The notes below the pieces were generated by a model. That model ran no database searches. It had not been told where the DNA came from and worked only from the letters and a program-made list of their open reading frames with translations. Shown piece by piece: positions 1 to 6,414 of a DNA stretch of 7,718 nucleotides. Source of the DNA: DASQWP01 sp050697555 (lineage in GTDB: Bacteria > Actinomycetota > Thermoleophilia > Gaiellales > Gaiellaceae); NCBI GenBank assembly GCA_050697555.1, contig JBOHAD010000096.1, positions 1 to 7,718 of the forward strand, written 5' to 3'. The position numbers were made by a program, and so were the translations under genes. Within the stretch, counting starts at the first letter, position 1. Every line of letters begins with the position of its first letter.

Positions 1-1
1 C

Positions 2-1396
2 GAGGCGCGAGAGGACGCTGTCGTGCGGCGGCCTTCGTCGCGCCGCCTCGTGCTCGAGGGGTTCGTCGTCGCGGTCTCGCTCGCGGGGGCCTACCTGCTG
101 CGCCGGCGCGGGCTCTCGAGCGAGCAGGGCGCCGACGCCGACCCATACCTCGCCGCCGTTCCCGTGCTGCTCGCGCTCGCGGTCGGGATCATCGCGCTGC
201 GGCTCTACCCGCTCCCGGTGGCGGCGCTCTCGCGGGTCGCTGCACGTCGGCGCGATCTCGTTCCCGCCCTCGGGACGCGCCGTGTCGCGCGCCGGCCCGG
301 GACGACGGGCGTGCCGCTGCTCGTGATCGTCCTCGCCGTCACGGTCGCCGTCTTCGCGGCCGTCGAGGTGGAGACGATCGACCGCGGCCACAGCGAGGTC
401 TCCTGGGCCCGGGTCGGGGCCGACTACAGGATCGACGCTGGGGAAGATGCACTTCCGGCAGGCGCCGCGGAGGCGATCGAGCGGGAAGCCGACGCCGTTG
501 CGGAAGCCTGGGTGAGCGAGGGGGGCCGGGTCGTCACGGGCGGGGCCGGCACGCTGGGCGGGGTCACGGTCTTGGCCTTGGAAGAGGAGGAGTACGCCGC
601 TGTCGTCGCCGGGACGCCGGCCGGGGCGCCGCTTCCCTCCGGGGACGGCGACTCGATCTCCGGGGTCGTCTCCGGCCGCCCGGTGCAGGGCGCGCCGATC
701 GTCCTCGGGCGGCCTTTCACGGTCGAGGTCCAGGGACAGCGGGTCGAGCTCGTCGCCGTCGAGCGGCAGGAACGGCTGGCCGGGATGCCCGCCGGAGCGC
801 CCGTCGTGGCCGTGCCTCTGGATGCGCTCCGGGCGGCGCTCGGGGAGCGGATAGTCCGGCCGAACCGCCTCTACGTGCGCGGGGGCGCGGTCGACGCGCT
901 CCGCGAAGCCGTGCCCGGGGACACCGTCCTCTCGCGGGGGGAGGTCCACCGCTCGCTCGACGACTCGCCGCTCACGGCCGGGACGCTGGACGGCTTCCGC
1001 GGGGGAGCCGTCCTCGGCGGCGTGCTCGCGGGGCTGGCAGTCGTCCTGGCGGCGGCGCTCACCGCCCGCGCGCGCGGCCGCGACGTCGCCTACTTGCGTG
1101 CGCTCGGCCTCTCGGGCCGCCAGGCCCTCGGGCTCGCCGCCCTCGAGCTCGTTCCCCCGGCGCTGGTGGCCCTCGCCCTCGGCGTCGGTCTCGGCCTCGC
1201 CGTACCTCACCTCATCGCTCCGGGAATCGATCTGACAGCCTTCACGGGAGGAGAGCCCATGATCACAGCCAACCTCGCAGCCTTCGCCCTCCTCGCCGGG
1301 AGCTTCCTGGCCGTCCTCGCCGTCGCCGTCGTCGCCGCGGGCGCCTCGGCGCGCCGCGCGCAGCTCGGCAGGGTGCTGAGAGCGGAGGAGCGATGA
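2..1396 (+). CDS. FtsX/MacB-type ABC transporter permease, 3' part (5' end outside window)
   Basis: This is the C-terminal part of an ABC permease of the FtsX/LolC/MacB class, an integral membrane protein that works with the ATPases encoded just downstream. A GTG at 23 could serve as a start, but the frame stays open to the window edge and opens on membrane segments typical of the middle of a two-module permease, so I treat the gene as truncated by the window. Numbered from the GTG, hydrophobic segments lie at about 9-26, 43-62, 97-115, 327-349, 368-396 and 413-440. A soluble, mostly hydrophilic region at about 116-325 fits an extracytoplasmic MacB-like core domain. The region RGRDVAYLRALGLSGRQ (351-367), followed by an E and a long hydrophobic helix, is the classic FtsX-domain cytoplasmic loop. 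The stop codon overlaps the next ATG (ATGA), implying translational coupling. The substrate cannot be read from sequence; lipid, lipoprotein, peptide or drug export and cell-wall hydrolase control are all possible for the family. Confidence 0.88.
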   Translation, partial: EAREDAVVRRPSSRRLVLEGFVVAVSLAGAYLLRRRGLSSEQGADADPYLAAVPVLLALAVGIIALRLYPLPVAALSRVAARRRDLVPALGTRRVARRPGTTGVPLLVIVLAVTVAVFAAVEVETIDRGHSEVSWARVGADYRIDAGEDALPAGAAEAIEREADAVAEAWVSEGGRVVTGGAGTLGGVTVLALEEEEYAAVVAGTPAGAPLPSGDGDSISGVVSGRPVQGAPIVLGRPFTVEVQGQRVELVAVERQERLAGMPAGAPVVAVPLDALRAALGERIVRPNRLYVRGGAVDALREAVPGDTVLSRGEVHRSLDDSPLTAGTLDGFRGGAVLGGVLAGLAVVLAAALTARARGRDVAYLRALGLSGRQALGLAALELVPPALVALALGVGLGLAVPHLIAPGIDLTAFTGGEPMITANLAAFALLAGSFLAVLAVAVVAAGASARRAQLGRVLRAEER

Positions 1397-2301
1397 GCGT
1401 GCGTCCTCCCACGACCGGTGACGGCGCCCTCGTCCTCTGCGAGAACCTCGTCAAGATCTACAAGGTCGCCGACCTCGAGGTGGTCGCGCTCCAGGGGCTC
1501 GACCTGCGGGTCGACCGTGCGGAGGTGATCGCCATTGTCGGCGCCTCCGGAAGCGGAAAGTCGACGCTCCAGAACATCCTCGGCGGTGTGGACACCCCAA
1601 CCGCCGGGAAGGCGGCCGTCGCCGGGCACGACCTGACCGCGCTGCGCCCGCGGGAGCGAACGGCCTATCGCCGCCGGGTGGTCGGCTTCGTCTGGCAGCA
1701 GACGTCCCGCAACCTCCTGCCCTACCTGGACGTGACTCAGAACGTCGAGCTGCCGATGCTGCTCGACGGACTGGGCGGCCGCAGCCGGCGTGCCCGCACC
1801 CGGGAGCTCCTGGAGCTCGTGGGCATGTCCGAGCGTGCCGGCGAGCGGCCCGAGCACCTCTCCGGCGGCGAGCAGCAGCGCGTCGCGCTGGCCGTGGCGC
1901 TCGCCAACGAGCCGCAGCTCCTGCTCGCCGACGAGCCGACGGGCGAGCTCGACACGGCGAGCGCGAACGAGCTCTTCTCCGCGCTCCGCTGGCTCAACGA
2001 GCAGCTCGGCGTGACCGTGATCGTCCTCACGCACGACCCGCTCGTGTCCACCCAGGTCAGTCGCACGGTGCAGATCCGGGACGGGCGCACGAGCGCCGAG
2101 ACGCTACGTCGCCGGACGACGGACGGGCAGGAGCTCGTCGCCGAGGAGTTCGCGGTCCTCGACCGCGTCGGGCGACTCCAGCTGCCGCAGGAGTACGTGA
2201 CCGCGCTGGAGCTCGAGCGGCGCGTCCGGCTGGCGCTCGAGGAAGACCACATCGGCGTCTGGCCCGACCGGCCGGGCGAGCACGAGGAGAACGGGAGATG
2301 A
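1393..2301 (+). CDS. ABC transporter ATP-binding protein with AbrB-like C-terminal extension
   Basis: This is a LolD/MacB/FtsE-type ABC ATPase that should power the adjacent permease from the cytoplasmic side. All nucleotide-binding motifs are intact: Walker A GASGSGKST at residues 50-58, Q-loop Q102, signature LSGGEQQRVA at 156-165, Walker B LLLADEPT at 176-183 with catalytic E181, D-loop ELD, and H-loop H214. The ATG at 1393 overlaps the permease stop and has GGAGG at 1384-1388, four bases upstream, so the start is secure. The family usually ends near residue 230. This protein continues to 302, and residues about 251-293 have the pattern VLDRVGRLQLP...AL.L...VRLALEED.IGVWP, which resembles the SpoVT/AbrB swapped-hairpin fold. 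This tail may mediate dimerisation or regulation rather than DNA binding. ATPase function is certain; the reading of the tail is an inference. Confidence 0.93.
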   Translation: MSVRPPTTGDGALVLCENLVKIYKVADLEVVALQGLDLRVDRAEVIAIVGASGSGKSTLQNILGGVDTPTAGKAAVAGHDLTALRPRERTAYRRRVVGFVWQQTSRNLLPYLDVTQNVELPMLLDGLGGRSRRARTRELLELVGMSERAGERPEHLSGGEQQRVALAVALANEPQLLLADEPTGELDTASANELFSALRWLNEQLGVTVIVLTHDPLVSTQVSRTVQIRDGRTSAETLRRRTTDGQELVAEEFAVLDRVGRLQLPQEYVTALELERRVRLALEEDHIGVWPDRPGEHEENGR

Positions 2302-2984
2302 TCGTGCGCGCGGAAGGCCTCGGGCGTGAGTTCCCGGCCGGCGGCTCGGTCGTCCACGCGCTCGCCGACGTCGACCTCGGCGTCGGCGAGGGCGAGCTCG
2401 CCGTGCTCCACGGGCCGTCGGGGTCGGGGAAGACGACCCTCCTGAACCTCGTCGGCGGGCTCGACCGGCCGACCGCGGGTCGCGTCTGGGTGGACGGGGC
2501 GGAAGTCTCGGCCCTGGGGGAGGAGGAGCTCGTCGCCTTCCGCCGGACCACGATCGGCTTCATCTTCCAGGGGTTCGGGCTCCTGCCGATCCTCACCGCC
2601 GCGGAGAACGTCGAGGTGCCGCTCAGGCTCCAGAAGGCGGATCCGGTCCGGCGCGAGGCGCGCGTCCTCGAGCTCCTCGAGCTCGTCGGACTCGGCGGGA
2701 GAGCAAACCACCGCCCCTACGAGCTGTCGGGCGGCGAGCAGCAGCGCGTCGCCATCGTGCGCGCGCTCGTGAACGACCCCCGCCTGCTCCTCGCCGACGA
2801 GCCGACGGGGCAGCTCGACTCCGGGAACGCCCGGACGATCATGAAGGTCATCCGCGACCTCGTCGACACCCGCGGCGTCTCGGCGCTCGTGGCGACGCAC
2901 GACCCGGCCCTCCTCGACGTCGCCGACCGCGTCATCCGCCTCCAGGACGGCCGCGTCGTCGCGGACGAACGGGAAGCAGCCTAG
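2298..2984 (+). CDS. ABC transporter ATP-binding protein, LolD/MacB type
   Basis: This is a second, compact ABC ATPase of 228 residues, the normal length for the LolD/FtsE group. Visible motifs are Walker A GPSGSGKTT at 39-47, Q-loop Q91 in GFIFQGFGLLP, signature LSGGEQQRVA at 143-152, Walker B LLLADEPT at 163-170 with E168, D-loop QLD, and H-loop H201. None of the catalytic residues is degraded. The ATG at 2298 overlaps the stop of the preceding ATPase gene (ATGA) and is preceded by GAGGAG at 2284-2289, so the three genes of this block should be translated together. It differs clearly from the first ATPase and lacks its tail, so the pair may form a heterodimer on the upstream permease or each may serve a different permease. 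TAG at 2982-2984 ends the block, just before a palindromic repeat. Confidence 0.93.
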   Translation: MIVRAEGLGREFPAGGSVVHALADVDLGVGEGELAVLHGPSGSGKTTLLNLVGGLDRPTAGRVWVDGAEVSALGEEELVAFRRTTIGFIFQGFGLLPILTAAENVEVPLRLQKADPVRREARVLELLELVGLGGRANHRPYELSGGEQQRVAIVRALVNDPRLLLADEPTGQLDSGNARTIMKVIRDLVDTRGVSALVATHDPALLDVADRVIRLQDGRVVADEREAA

Positions 2985-2996
2985 CCGGACGCGGGC

Positions 2997-3038
2997 GACG
3001 TGTCGGGGTCAGACCCCGCCGTGTCCGGACGGGACGTG
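2997..3038 (+). repeat. Palindrome-centred repeat unit, copy 1
   Basis: The unit contains the perfect 13-bp palindrome GGGGTCAGACCCC at 3005-3017, followed by GTGTCCGGAC and bounded by GACGTG on both sides (2997-3002 and 3033-3038). An outer arm, CCGGACGCGGG at 2985-2995, can pair at 9 of 11 positions with GCCGTGTCCGG at 3018-3028, giving a long stem around the palindrome. It lies 13 bp after the stop of the second ATPase gene and could protect or terminate that mRNA. A diverged copy in the same orientation starts about 190 bp downstream. Confidence 0.7.
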
Positions 3039-3092
3039 GCGTTCTGGCCCGTGCGCTCGGTCCACGCTCTGCCCGCCTGGGGCATCAGCGGG

Positions 3093-3164
3093 GGGGTCAG
3101 GTCGTGCGATCGAGCAGTCCCGAACCTGCGAGCAGCGGAATGCGTGAATGAAAGGCCTGACGCC
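3093..3164. repeat. Imperfect inverted repeat, REP/MITE-like
   Basis: The left arm GGGGTCAGGTC (3093-3103) pairs at 9 of 11 positions with the right arm GGCCTGACGCC (3154-3164), enclosing about 50 bp. The interior holds the palindrome CGATCG at 3108-3113 and a small hairpin, CTGC-GA-GCAG, at 3126-3135. The left arm shares GGGGTCAG with the flanking palindromic units. Long imperfect hairpins with GGGGTCAGG-type termini resemble REP-like sequences mobilised by RAYT (TnpA-REP) transposases in other genomes. That origin is inferred from memory, and no transposase is present here. Confidence 0.55.
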
Positions 3165-3188
3165 AAGTCCGAGCCCTGTCCCGCTCGG

Positions 3189-3232
3189 CCGTGCCGCGGG
3201 GTCAGACCCGGGGCGTGTCCGACCCGGCCGTG
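3189..3232 (+). repeat. Palindrome-centred repeat unit, copy 2 (diverged)
   Basis: This is a direct, diverged copy of the unit at 2997-3038. GGGGTCAGACCC lies at 3198-3209; the last C of the palindrome is replaced by G, so the arms pair over five bases instead of six. It is followed by GTGTCCGAC at 3215-3223. The 8-bp word CGGCCGTG brackets it at 3186-3193 and 3225-3232, parallel to the GACGTG pair around copy 1. It lies 25 bp past the kinase stop on the opposite strand and may form a stem in the 3' end of the kinase mRNA. Confidence 0.65.
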
Positions 3233-3257
3233 TTCTTCGCATCCGGTGCGATGAAGT

Positions 3258-6128
3258 TCAGGCCGCGAGCCCGGCCTGAGGGGCGTCGAGCACCTCGCGC
3301 ACCTTTTGCGCGAGCTCGGGGGCGCTGAAGGGCTTCTGGAGGAACGCCGACCCCGGATCGAGGAGGCCCGGGTCGAAGACGGCGATGTCCGTGTAGCCGG
3401 AGATGTAGAGGACCTTCATCTCCGGCCGGGAGAGCCACAGGCGCTCGGCCAGCTCGCGCCCGCTCATCGCAGGCATGACGACGTCGGTGACCATGAGGTC
3501 GACGTCGCCCGCGTGCGCCTTGCTCAGACGAAGGGCCTCCCGCCCGTCGGCTGCCGCGAGCACCGTGTAGCCGGCTCCCTCGAGGATCTCGCGGACGAGA
3601 TCGCGGACGACCTCCTCGTCCTCGGCGAGCAGGATCGTCTCCGAGCCGCGGGGCCGGTCGAGGTCGGGGCCGAGAACGGTCGGCGCCTCGCGCAGCATCT
3701 GGGGGAGCGGCAGGAAGATTCGCGCGACGGTGCCGCTCCCGGGCGAGCTGTCGAGCGAGACGGACCCGCCGCTCTGCTGCACGATCCCGTAGACGGTGGC
3801 GAGCCCGAGGCCCGTGCCCTTGCCCGGCTCCTTCGTGGTGAAGAACGGCTCGAACGCGCGCGAGCGCGTCTCGTCGTCCATGCCGAGACCGGTGTCCTCG
3901 ACGACGAGGAGCGCATGGGGCCCGGGCTCCAGACCGACGTGTCGCTCGGCGTGGGCCTGGCCCAGCTCCACGCGCCGGGTGGCGAGCAAGAGCGTCCCCC
4001 CGCCGGGCATGGCGTCTCGCGCATTGAGGGCGAGGTTCATGAGCACCTGCTCGATCTGGCCGCGGTCGATGAGCACCGGCCCGACGCCGCCCTCGAGGTC
4101 GACCTGGAGCTCGATGTGGTCGCCGATCAGCCGCCTGAGCATGCCCTCGAGGTCGGTGACGACGTCGTTCACCTCGACGAGCTGCGGCTGGAGCACCTGC
4201 TTGCGGCTGAAGGCGAGAAGCTGCCGCGTGAGCGCGGTTGCGCGTTCGGCCGCCTTCTGGATCTCGCGGACGTCCTCCGCCGCGGGGCCCTCCTCCCCGA
4301 GCCGCGCCAGGGCGAGGTCGCTGTAACCCGTGATTGCGAGGAGGAGGTTGTTGAAGTCGTGCGCGATCCCGCCGGCGAGCCGTCCGACCGCCTCCATCTT
4401 CTGCGACTGGCGGAGCTGATCCTCGAGGTGCCTGCCCGCCGTGATGTCGATCCCGAACGAGATCGAGCCGACGATCCGGTCGCCCTGCACGACCTGGCTG
4501 TTCCTCCAGGAGATCAGTCGCTCCTCGCCGCTCTTCGTCAGGATCGGGCTCTCGAAGTCGTCCGGCAGCTCGCCGTCGCACTGCCGTCGGGCGAACTCCT
4601 CCCAGGCCTCGGGATAGCGCTCGCGCGGCACGAGCGCGTCGAACCAGTCCTGGCCCTCGAGCTCCGCCTGCGCGTAGCCGGTGACCTTCTCCGCGGCCGC
4701 GTTGAAGACGCGTACGCGCCCGCTCGGGTCGAGACCCACGATCATGACGTTGGCCGTGTGAATGAGCGTCTCCGAGTACTCCTTCGCGTCGAGGAGCGCC
4801 TGCGCGGCCCCGCGCGTCTCGGTCACGTCGAAGATCGCCCCGTCGATCCGCACCTGCCCGTCGGGGCCGCGGGACGCCTGGCCGCGCTCGAGCACCCAGC
4901 GCATCTCGCCGCTCGCATGGACGATGCGGTACTCGATCTCGTACGGGCGGCACTCGGCGACCGAGTGCGCGAGCGACTGCTGCTCCTCCGGGTGGATGAT
5001 GCTGGCGAACGGGCGGACTCGGTTGTCGATGAAGTCGGTGGCGGGGTACCCGGAGATCTCCTCTATGGCGTCGCTCACGAACTCCATCGTGAAGTGCTCG
5101 TCGTACGCGCAGCGAAAGATCGCGCCGGGCACGTTGGCCACCATCGCGTGGAAGCGCTCCTCGCCCTCGCCCAGAGCACGCTCCGCCTGCTTGCGCTCCG
5201 TGATGTCGAGCAGGAAGCCCTGCCTGTAGGCGGGACGGCCGTCGGCTTCGCGGACGACGACGTCCTCGTCACGGAACCACGAGACGCGTCCGTCGCGCGC
5301 GACGAGGCGGTACTCGCAGACGAATGGCTCGTGTGCCGCCAGCGCGCGGCGGTACTCGGCGACTGCGCGATCGCGGTCTTCGGGATGAAGAACCTCGATC
5401 CAGAGATCCAGGTTCTTGCTCCACGCGTCGGCCGGATAGCCGAGCAGCGGCTCGATCCGCGGGCTCATGTAACCGGCCGAGCCCACGTTGTCGACGTCGT
5501 CCCTGTAGATGGCGAGTGGCAGCTGCTCGACGAGCGTGCGGTACTGGCGTTCGCTCGCCCGGAGACCGGCCACCAAGGAGACCAGCCGTGTCTTGAGGAG
5601 GAGGACTATGAGCGCGGTCATGCCCAGCGAGCCCGTCAGCACGAGGGCGTGCACGGGCGTGAAGGCGTGGCCGGCCGGGCTCCCGAGGAGGACCAGCTGT
5701 GCGACCACAGTGAGGGCGAGCTGCCCCGCAGCGGCGGCGCGCTCGAAGTAGAAGAAGGCGTAGAGGACGACCCAGACGTAGAAGAAGGCGTACGCGCCAC
5801 CCGCCTCGCCGCCGGCGGCCGCGGCGGTCGTGATCAGCGCGGTCCCGGCCGCGCAGCTCAGGTGGAACGCGAGAACCGGGAGGCGATCGAAGAGGAGGCA
5901 GTGGAGAGCGGCGCCGACGAAGGCGGTGGCGGCGACGGCGGCGACCCCCCACGGCTCGCGTCCGTCGCTCGGGAGCGCGAGGCTCGCGAGCGAGAGCATC
6001 GCGCCGAGCGCGTACAGGTAGACGGCGCCCCGCGCCATCGCGGCGCGGTGGCTTGGCTCCTCCGGCGAGGTGAGGAGCGGATTCTCCCAGCGCAGGCGGG
6101 CGCGCAGGGGTGGTCGTTTGGAAGCCAT
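3258..6128 (-). CDS. Membrane-bound three-PAS hybrid histidine kinase with C-terminal receiver
   Basis: This is a sensor kinase that autophosphorylates a histidine and passes the phosphate to its own receiver. Residues are numbered from the ATG at 6128. Six hydrophobic segments lie at about 33-52, 59-79, 83-102, 112-128, 133-151 and 158-179, then three PAS domains at about 191-315, 321-440 and 448-567. HisKA has the H-box GGIAHDFNNLL with H590. The HATPase has N702, DTGLGMD from 745 and GKGTGLGL at 769-776. The receiver (about 829-948) has acidic E836/D837, phospho-acceptor D882, S910 and K932. All catalytic residues are present. There is no HPt or DNA-binding domain, so a separate partner is needed. 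A GTG at 6131 would add one residue, but AGGAAG at 6133-6138 is spaced better for the ATG. The gene sits 49 nt after the small Cys-rich gene and its Shine-Dalgarno lies within a hairpin. The stimulus is unknown; PAS domains might bind haem, flavin or small ligands, but no diagnostic residues stand out. Confidence 0.93.
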   Translation of the reverse strand: MASKRPPLRARLRWENPLLTSPEEPSHRAAMARGAVYLYALGAMLSLASLALPSDGREPWGVAAVAATAFVGAALHCLLFDRLPVLAFHLSCAAGTALITTAAAAGGEAGGAYAFFYVWVVLYAFFYFERAAAAGQLALTVVAQLVLLGSPAGHAFTPVHALVLTGSLGMTALIVLLLKTRLVSLVAGLRASERQYRTLVEQLPLAIYRDDVDNVGSAGYMSPRIEPLLGYPADAWSKNLDLWIEVLHPEDRDRAVAEYRRALAAHEPFVCEYRLVARDGRVSWFRDEDVVVREADGRPAYRQGFLLDITERKQAERALGEGEERFHAMVANVPGAIFRCAYDEHFTMEFVSDAIEEISGYPATDFIDNRVRPFASIIHPEEQQSLAHSVAECRPYEIEYRIVHASGEMRWVLERGQASRGPDGQVRIDGAIFDVTETRGAAQALLDAKEYSETLIHTANVMIVGLDPSGRVRVFNAAAEKVTGYAQAELEGQDWFDALVPRERYPEAWEEFARRQCDGELPDDFESPILTKSGEERLISWRNSQVVQGDRIVGSISFGIDITAGRHLEDQLRQSQKMEAVGRLAGGIAHDFNNLLLAITGYSDLALARLGEEGPAAEDVREIQKAAERATALTRQLLAFSRKQVLQPQLVEVNDVVTDLEGMLRRLIGDHIELQVDLEGGVGPVLIDRGQIEQVLMNLALNARDAMPGGGTLLLATRRVELGQAHAERHVGLEPGPHALLVVEDTGLGMDDETRSRAFEPFFTTKEPGKGTGLGLATVYGIVQQSGGSVSLDSSPGSGTVARIFLPLPQMLREAPTVLGPDLDRPRGSETILLAEDEEVVRDLVREILEGAGYTVLAAADGREALRLSKAHAGDVDLMVTDVVMPAMSGRELAERLWLSRPEMKVLYISGYTDIAVFDPGLLDPGSAFLQKPFSAPELAQKVREVLDAPQAGLAA

Positions 6129-6130
6129 CA

Positions 6131-6162
6131 CGCTTCCTATCGGAAGCGGGAGCCGCCCGCTT
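6131..6162 (-). promoter_or_regulatory. Two mutually exclusive hairpins in the kinase leader; one holds the Shine-Dalgarno
   Basis: Read on the - strand, AAGCGGG (6162-6156) can pair perfectly with CCCGCTT (6150-6144) across a 5-nt loop. CGCTTCC (6148-6142) can instead pair perfectly with GGAAGCG (6137-6131) across a 4-nt loop, GATA. Both are 7-bp stems and they share bases 6144-6148, so only one can form at a time. The second stem contains the AGGA(AG) ribosome-binding site of the kinase gene, whose ATG is at 6128. The first stem begins 15 nt after the stop of the upstream Cys-rich gene. This layout fits a translational on/off switch. The pairings are seen directly; the regulatory role is inferred. 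Confidence 0.5.
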
Positions 6163-6177
6163 TATGCGCGCCGGGAC

Positions 6178-6414
6178 CTATTCCGTACGGTCCTGGAGCC
6201 CGCTCACGCCCTCCTCCCCCGCGCAGTGGGCGCAGCAGAAGATGCGTCCGTCGGACTCGACGCCGTGCCCGATCACCCGGCAGCCGCAGTGCCCGCAGGT
6301 CGGGGCGAGGGCGTGGAGGGCGCACTCGAAGCTGTCGAACGTGTGCGTCGAGCCCTCCATGGTGACCTCGAAGGACTTGTCGTAGTCGTTGCCGCAAACG
6401 TCACACCTGGCCAC
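6178..6414 (-). CDS. Small Cys/His-rich metal-binding protein, metallothionein-like
   Basis: A 78-residue protein with nine Cys and five His: C4xxC7, then FDSFEC31 with H34, then C40xxC43xC45 with H42, H50, and C60C61xH63C64. The CxxCxC block, the following V and the later G..FCC..CA resemble bacterial SmtA-type metallothioneins that bind zinc, copper or cadmium. The first half (CxxC...FDSFECA) looks like a treble-clef or zinc-ribbon knuckle. It is cytoplasmic, with no signal peptide or membrane segment. The start is GTG at 6414, supported by a strong AAAGGAG (6420-6426) five bases upstream. It overlaps the phosphoesterase gene's stop by 14 nt, so the two are probably translationally coupled, and the kinase gene follows after 49 nt. 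Roles as a metal buffer, metallochaperone or redox-responsive zinc protein are all possible; the family assignment is from pattern memory only. Confidence 0.82.
   Translation of the reverse strand: MARCDVCGNDYDKSFEVTMEGSTHTFDSFECALHALAPTCGHCGCRVIGHGVESDGRIFCCAHCAGEEGVSGLQDRTE

Larger units (their letters stand above)
2985..3257. other. Noncoding gap between convergent genes, filled with palindromic repeats
   Basis: This 273-bp gap separates the end of the + strand ABC block from the end of the - strand kinase gene. Short open frames exist on both strands, but they are low-complexity, cross the repeats and resemble no protein family I recognise. The content is two copies of a GGGGTCAG-based unit near each end and one imperfect inverted repeat between them, annotated separately. 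The repeats probably also act as stem-loops at the 3' ends of both converging transcripts, but no run of T follows any stem, so I do not call a classical intrinsic terminator. Confidence 0.75.

Noticed and set aside
1207..2900. Long - strand frames (275 and 387 codons) opposite the ABC genes.
   Set aside because: Both lie opposite ATPases with every catalytic motif intact, and neither translation shows a recognisable fold or a plausible start.
3005..3017. GGGGTCAGACCCC as an intrinsic terminator of the ABC operon or a transcription factor operator.
   Set aside because: No T-tract follows the stem, and the same unit recurs at 3198 past the other gene, so a repeat family explains it better. 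A 3'-end protective role remains possible.
3000..3254. Short frames on both strands in the convergent gap, as a possible small protein.
   Set aside because: They are built from the palindromic repeats, resemble no family I know, and have no convincing ribosome-binding site.
3202..4953. A 583-codon - strand frame overlapping the kinase C-terminal half.
   Set aside because: It is the same strand in a shifted frame and is dominated by R, G, A and P, the usual signature of a shadow frame in GC-rich coding DNA. It also crosses the repeat region.
3258..6128. A frameshift or gene fusion in the kinase.
   Set aside because: The membrane, PAS, HisKA, HATPase and receiver order is standard for hybrid kinases, and the frame is continuous with all key residues in place.
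6144..6162. The AAGCGGG/CCCGCTT hairpin as a rho-independent terminator after the Cys-rich gene.
   Set aside because: On the - strand the stem is followed by CCGATAGG rather than a U-run, and the kinase Shine-Dalgarno lies directly behind it. On the + strand only TTTAT follows, and no + strand gene ends there.
3306..6365. A 1019-codon open frame on the + strand, antisense to the kinase.
   Set aside because: It lies opposite a gene with complete PAS, kinase and receiver motifs. Its translation is low-complexity and rich in R, E, D, L and A, with no domain pattern. Long antisense frames arise in GC-rich DNA because stop codons are rare.
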